A stretch of DNA of 64,000 nt, taken from positions 620,001 to 684,000 of the forward strand of contig NZ_JANIOF010000001.1 of assembly GCF_024733555.1 (NCBI RefSeq). The letters are read 5' to 3'. Positions 60,453 through 64,000 of this stretch are shown piece after piece. The number at the start of each line of letters is the position of its first letter. Position 1 is the first letter of the stretch. The notes under the pieces were generated by a model. That model made no database searches, was not told the origin of the DNA, and was given only the letters and a program-made list of their open reading frames with translations. Position numbers and translations under genes: made by a program. The DNA is from Paenibacillus sp. SC116. Its GTDB lineage: Bacteria; Bacillota; Bacilli; Paenibacillales; Paenibacillaceae.

Positions 60453-60517
60453 AAAAGAGGCTACTTGTCAGTTTGGAACATGACGAGTAGCCTCTTTTTC
60501 TGCTTTTTTGGTATCAG
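60453..60517 (+). terminator. PyrR-controlled terminator upstream of codB
   Basis: AAAAGAGGCTACT (60453-60465) with AGTAGCCTCTTTT (60486-60498), a 13-bp perfect stem, followed by TCTGCTTTTTT. It ends 26 bases before the codB ATG, so read-through is needed for expression. Confidence 0.85.
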
Positions 60518-60542
60518 GACACTTTAAGCTGGAGGTATTCTG

Positions 60543-61820
60543 ATGAGCAAACAAGATCAAGAGTTTTCGTGGCAAGAGGTACCGAAAACGCAAAGAAACC
60601 ATTTTTGGAAGACGTTATCGGTAATGTTAGGGTTCACTTTCTTTTCGGCAAGCATGCTAGCAGGGGGAACGTTGGGAGTCAGCTTGACGTTCATGGAGTT
60701 CATAGGAATTGTGCTGGCTGGCAATTTGGTACTCGGCATCTATACAGGAGCACTGGCACATATCGCAGCCAAAACGGGACTTTCCACGCATTTGCTGGCA
60801 AAATATTCGTTCGGTGAGAAGGGTTCGTACCTGCCTTCGTTCCTACTGGGCTTCACGCAGGTCGGATGGTTCGGTGTCGGCGTCGCCATGTTCGCAGTTC
60901 CAGTCGCCAAAGCAATGGATTGGAACGTGTACCTGTTGATCTTTTTGTTTGGTTTCGCAATGACGGCAACAGCCATTTTCGGTATGAAGTCGCTCGTCAT
61001 TCTGGGCTATATTGCGGTTCCGGCCATTGCCATTCTAGGTAGTTACTCCATGTTCGAAGGAGTAGGCTCACTTGGTGGATTGCAAGGGCTGCTCGATTAC
61101 ACGCCAACAGAGACGCTTACCGCAGCAGCAGCATTGACCATTTGTATCGGATCATTCATTAGCGGCGGGACGCTGACGCCTGATTTTGCCCGGTATTCCC
61201 AGACGTCTCGGCAAGCGGTTACCGCAACAGTCATTGCGTTCTTCCTGGGGAACTCACTCATGTTCCTGTTCGGCGCAGTCGGCGCAATGGCTTATAACCT
61301 GGCAGATATCTCGGAGGTCATGTTCCTGCAAGGTTTGACCATTCCCGCGATCATCGTTCTGGGGCTGAATATCTGGACGACCAACGATAATGCCCTTTAC
61401 GCTTCCGGGCTGGGCTTTGCCAACATCACTAAAATTTCGAAAAAGTTTTTAGTGGTAGTAAACGGCATCGTGGGTACCATACTGGCAATGTGGATGTATA
61501 ACAATTTCGTTGGATTCCTGAGTGTGCTTAGTGCGGCGGTACCGTCCATAGGGGCTATCATCATCGCGGACTACTTCTTTGTGAAGCGCAGAAACTATAA
61601 ACCGTTTGCCGAGACAACTTTCATGAAGGTGAACTGGATAGCGATGGTGGCTTGGGCCATCGGCGTTGCCTTCGCCCAACTGGCTCCAGGAATTACGCCA
61701 TTGAATGCACTGCTCGGTACGGCTGTGGCCTACATCGTGTTGACGTTAATCGTTCCTGCGAAAAAATATAATGAAAAGGGGAAAACAAATGATTATACAG
61801 AATGCAAAATTGCGGGGTAG
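60543..61820 (+). CDS. codB: Cytosine permease CodB
   Basis: 425 residues; ATG after GCTGGAGGTATTCTG. Twelve helices of the NCS1 family. N-terminal [20 protein letters not shown] and [20 protein letters not shown] match CodB/PucI-type nucleobase transporters; [20 protein letters not shown] is the NCS1-characteristic segment. It imports cytosine with a cation. codA overlaps its last 32 bases, and cytosine deaminase next to it makes the substrate cytosine and not another nucleobase. Confidence 0.93.
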   Translation: MSKQDQEFSWQEVPKTQRNHFWKTLSVMLGFTFFSASMLAGGTLGVSLTFMEFIGIVLAGNLVLGIYTGALAHIAAKTGLSTHLLAKYSFGEKGSYLPSFLLGFTQVGWFGVGVAMFAVPVAKAMDWNVYLLIFLFGFAMTATAIFGMKSLVILGYIAVPAIAILGSYSMFEGVGSLGGLQGLLDYTPTETLTAAAALTICIGSFISGGTLTPDFARYSQTSRQAVTATVIAFFLGNSLMFLFGAVGAMAYNLADISEVMFLQGLTIPAIIVLGLNIWTTNDNALYASGLGFANITKISKKFLVVVNGIVGTILAMWMYNNFVGFLSVLSAAVPSIGAIIIADYFFVKRRNYKPFAETTFMKVNWIAMVAWAIGVAFAQLAPGITPLNALLGTAVAYIVLTLIVPAKKYNEKGKTNDYTECKIAG

Positions 61821-63057
61821 AGAAGGTTTATGGAATATCGTCGTAAAAGACGGGAAGTTTGAACGAATCACGCAATCACTTGAAGCAGCTATAAATGAGG
61901 AGATAATTGACGTCAACGGTTCGCTTGTGCTGCCACCATTCATTGAACCTCATATTCATCTGGATACAACGTTAACGGCGGGCGAGCCAGAATGGAATTT
62001 GAGCGGAACGCTGTTCGAGGGCATCCAGCGTTGGTCAGAACGCAAGGCATTCCTAACGCACGAAGACGTAAAAACGCGCTCCAAAACGGCACTTAAGTGG
62101 CAGATCGCACAGGGCATCCAGCATGTCCGGACACATGTAGACGTCACCGATCCAAGCTTGACCGCCGTTAAAGCGCTGCTTGAAGTGAAAGAAGAAATGT
62201 CATCATACATTGATATACAGCTTGTTGCTTTTCCGCAAGAAGGCATTCATTCTTACCCGAACGGTGCGGAATTGCTGGAAGAGGCGTTGAAAATGGGCGT
62301 TGACGTGGTCGGCGGCATTCCGCACTTCGAATTCACTAGGGAATATGGCGTTGATTCGATGAAGGTCGCATTTGACCTCGCTGAAAAATACGACCGTCTT
62401 GTCGACATCCATTGCGACGAAATCGATGATGAGCAATCCCGTTTCTTGGAGGTTGTTGCTAAAGAAGCCTACGAACGCGGGCTAGGCTCCCGCACGACGG
62501 CAAGCCACACGACGGCGATGGGGTCATACAATGATGCATATACGTACAAATTGTTTAGATTGCTGAAGATGGCTGACCTTAATTTCGTCTCTAATCCTTT
62601 GGTCAACATCCACCTGCAAGGACGCTTCGACACGTATCCGAAAAGAAGAGGGCTGACTCGTGTCAAAGAGCTACAGGAAGCTGCTCTTAATGTATGCTTC
62701 GGTCATGATGACATCTTTGATCCATGGTATCCGTTAGGTACGGGCAACATGCTTCAGGTTCTGCACATGGGCATACATGCTTCGCAGCTGCTCGGTTACG
62801 ATCAAATCGTGAATTCAATCGACTTGATTACGAAAAATAGCGCAAGAACGCTGCATATCGAGGATGTGTACGGCATTGAAGAAGGTAAAGATGCCAACTT
62901 CATCGTTCTTGAGGCAGAGAACGAATATGAGGCTATTCGTAAACAAGCCGGAGTGCTTTATTCGTTCAGAGGTGGCCGCAAAATCGCGGAAACAAAGCCA
63001 CGTGATACGTCGATCATTCTTGAGGGCGGTTCGGAGAAGGTTACTTTCAATAAATAA
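61789..63057 (+). CDS. codA: Cytosine deaminase CodA
   Basis: ATG 61789 with AAAAGGGG 7 bases upstream is preferred over the earlier in-frame start inside codB; 422 residues. Amidohydrolase metal site HxH is in [18 protein letters not shown]; a further His-rich [19 protein letters not shown] and [18 protein letters not shown] supply the other ligands; [20 protein letters not shown] carries the metal-binding Asp. It converts cytosine to uracil and ammonia, feeding UMP through uracil phosphoribosyltransferase. Co-transcribed with codB under PyrR attenuation. Confidence 0.95.
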   Translation: MIIQNAKLRGREGLWNIVVKDGKFERITQSLEAAINEEIIDVNGSLVLPPFIEPHIHLDTTLTAGEPEWNLSGTLFEGIQRWSERKAFLTHEDVKTRSKTALKWQIAQGIQHVRTHVDVTDPSLTAVKALLEVKEEMSSYIDIQLVAFPQEGIHSYPNGAELLEEALKMGVDVVGGIPHFEFTREYGVDSMKVAFDLAEKYDRLVDIHCDEIDDEQSRFLEVVAKEAYERGLGSRTTASHTTAMGSYNDAYTYKLFRLLKMADLNFVSNPLVNIHLQGRFDTYPKRRGLTRVKELQEAALNVCFGHDDIFDPWYPLGTGNMLQVLHMGIHASQLLGYDQIVNSIDLITKNSARTLHIEDVYGIEEGKDANFIVLEAENEYEAIRKQAGVLYSFRGGRKIAETKPRDTSIILEGGSEKVTFNK

Positions 63058-63110
63058 TCGAATGAATGAAACATGCAATGCATCAAGCAAAGCCTGCGCA
63101 TTAGCCAAAG

Positions 63111-63185
63111 ATCCCCTCATGGTGGACAGGGTAACAAGAGATCGCGTAATCGCGAACTCTTCCTGGATACAAGAGGGGATTTCTT
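63111..63185 (+). terminator. Nested hairpin after codA
   Basis: Outer arms ATCCCCTC (63111-63118) and GAGGGGAT (63173-63180), middle CAGG/CCTG, and an inner CGCG-TAAT-CGCG hairpin near 63143-63154, then TTCTTG. A three-tier fold. It is probably the codBA terminator, but the T-run is poor. Confidence 0.5.
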
Positions 63186-63317
63186 GTGCATTCTCATTTA
63201 CGTCCTCAGTTATTATAGTGATGTTCCAAATCTCAGTAGTGGCAGATCAGAGGATTATAAGACTGATAAATTCCATAAAAGATATCGAATATTTCGTCAC
63301 TCAAAAAGCTCTGCTTA

Positions 63318-63596
63318 TTATTTATTCTTTACGACTTCTTGATATAAGGTCTCCAAATACTGCTGAACACTTCGAAGTTCATCTTTTCCTCTTGGAGTAA
63401 TGTCGTATAGGGAGTCCTGGCTATATAGATAACCTTCACTCAAAAGATAATCCAGTTCTTGTTTAACTTGCTGAGGACTAAATAGATAACCGTGACTGTT
63501 AATTTTGGATTGGATTCCGTCAGGCGTAATTGCATGTTGATCCGCATGAAACAACAGGTGAATTCGTGCAAATGAATTTTCGAAATCTGAATGCAT
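63318..63596 (-). CDS. Small winged-helix protein (PadR-like)
   Basis: 92 residues; ATG read on the minus strand after AGGGAGATTTTTCAAT. NSFARIHLLFHADQHAITPD, then GIQSKINSHGYLFSPQQVKQ and ELDYLLSEGYLYS look like a small helical recognition unit with a beta-wing YDITPRGKDELRSVQQYLET. The ITPRGxxxL pattern is common in PadR/DUF4364-type regulators, but the sequence is short and lacks a clear C-terminal dimerisation helix. No target known. Confidence 0.5.
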   Translation of the reverse strand: MHSDFENSFARIHLLFHADQHAITPDGIQSKINSHGYLFSPQQVKQELDYLLSEGYLYSQDSLYDITPRGKDELRSVQQYLETLYQEVVKNK

Positions 63597-64000
63597 ATTG
63601 AAAAATCTCCCTTTTCATAAATTGTTCAATCACAGTTATTATTATTTTTCTGTCTCTACATTATGTATTTTCAGATATCAATAACTATAAGTTGTATTCT
63701 AACCAATCATGTAATTTCCATGTCCATATCCTACGTTCAATTAGAGATGCATTGAAATGCTATCAACATATTTAAAAGCAATGTGTCACATCGTGAACAT
63801 AGCTAGCTGAAATAATGCTTTATTTTCAATGTTCGAAAGAGGCTGTTGGCATTGCGACTATTCCTCGGATAAAACATAAAATTGATGGTTTACATTAATG
63901 GAAACGCATGGTAAATTGAATACAAATCCTTTAAGTAGTCGCAAATCAAAAGGAGGGCGATCAAGAGCAGTAACAAAAGAAACGATTTCATGAGTTAAAG
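63597..64000. other. Intergenic tail of the window
   Basis: No gene is supported. A strong ribosome-site-like AAAGGAGGG occurs at 63949-63957 but no start codon follows at the right distance before the frame closes near the window end. Confidence 0.35.

Noticed and set aside
63948-64000. Start of a new gene at the right edge
   Set aside because: A good ribosome-site-like sequence, but no start codon at proper distance and the local frame stops within the window.

Overview
The window looks like a chromosomal segment of a Paenibacillus-type Firmicute. The evidence is strong AGGAGG-type ribosome sites, frequent TTG/GTG starts, PyrR and ZTP (pfl) RNA leaders, and a large NRPS/trans-AT PKS locus that is visibly GC-richer than its AT-rich flanks. 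The assignment to this group is inferred; no rRNA or tRNA gene was seen.

Left part (1-9.5 kb): decayed genes (RCC1-like fragment, frameshifted erythromycin-esterase-like gene, frameshifted secreted protein). Next come a MerR regulator/MFS exporter pair with a MerR-type operator, a MetX-like alpha/beta hydrolase divergent from a LysR regulator, and an 847-residue exported protein. The latter has a DUF4097-like N-terminal half and nine 37-42-residue GELIDE repeats. At 9.6-15.2 kb lies a tightly packed operon in the order STM4015 (LRR), STM4014 (ATP-grasp-like), STM4013 (sulfatase-like hydrolase), STM4012 and STM4011 (two radical SAM proteins), plus a CysC-like kinase. I know of no assigned function for this cassette, and it is my first candidate for an undescribed system.

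Middle (15.4-29.4 kb): a small exported protein; an array of two SUFU-domain proteins, an unknown protein, a formylglycine-generating-enzyme-like protein and a methyltransferase; purT under a ZTP riboswitch; a flavoprotein monooxygenase plus EamA exporter downstream of a CsoR-like operator; a graveyard of IS3, LysR, butanediol-dehydrogenase, serine-recombinase and SecA remnants; and an RsgA-like GTPase plus APH-like kinase operon. That operon sits behind an 11-codon leader ORF and three stacked terminator hairpins, which resembles antibiotic-inducible attenuation.

Right part (29.4-59.4 kb): a hybrid NRPS/PKS locus. It contains panD (beta-alanine supply), NRPS1 (acyl-AMP ligase-carrier then Ile-, Ser- and Ser-like modules), three tandem CPBP membrane proteins, a KS-carrier/NRPS (unassigned residue, then Gly-like, then a terminal C domain with no thioesterase), a BtrH-like protein, a type II thioesterase, a free-standing acyltransferase and an M20 metallohydrolase. 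The predicted backbone is acyl-Ile-Ser-Ser-C2-X-Gly, released by something other than a cis thioesterase. The end of the window has codBA (cytosine uptake and deamination) behind a PyrR attenuator, and a small winged-helix protein.
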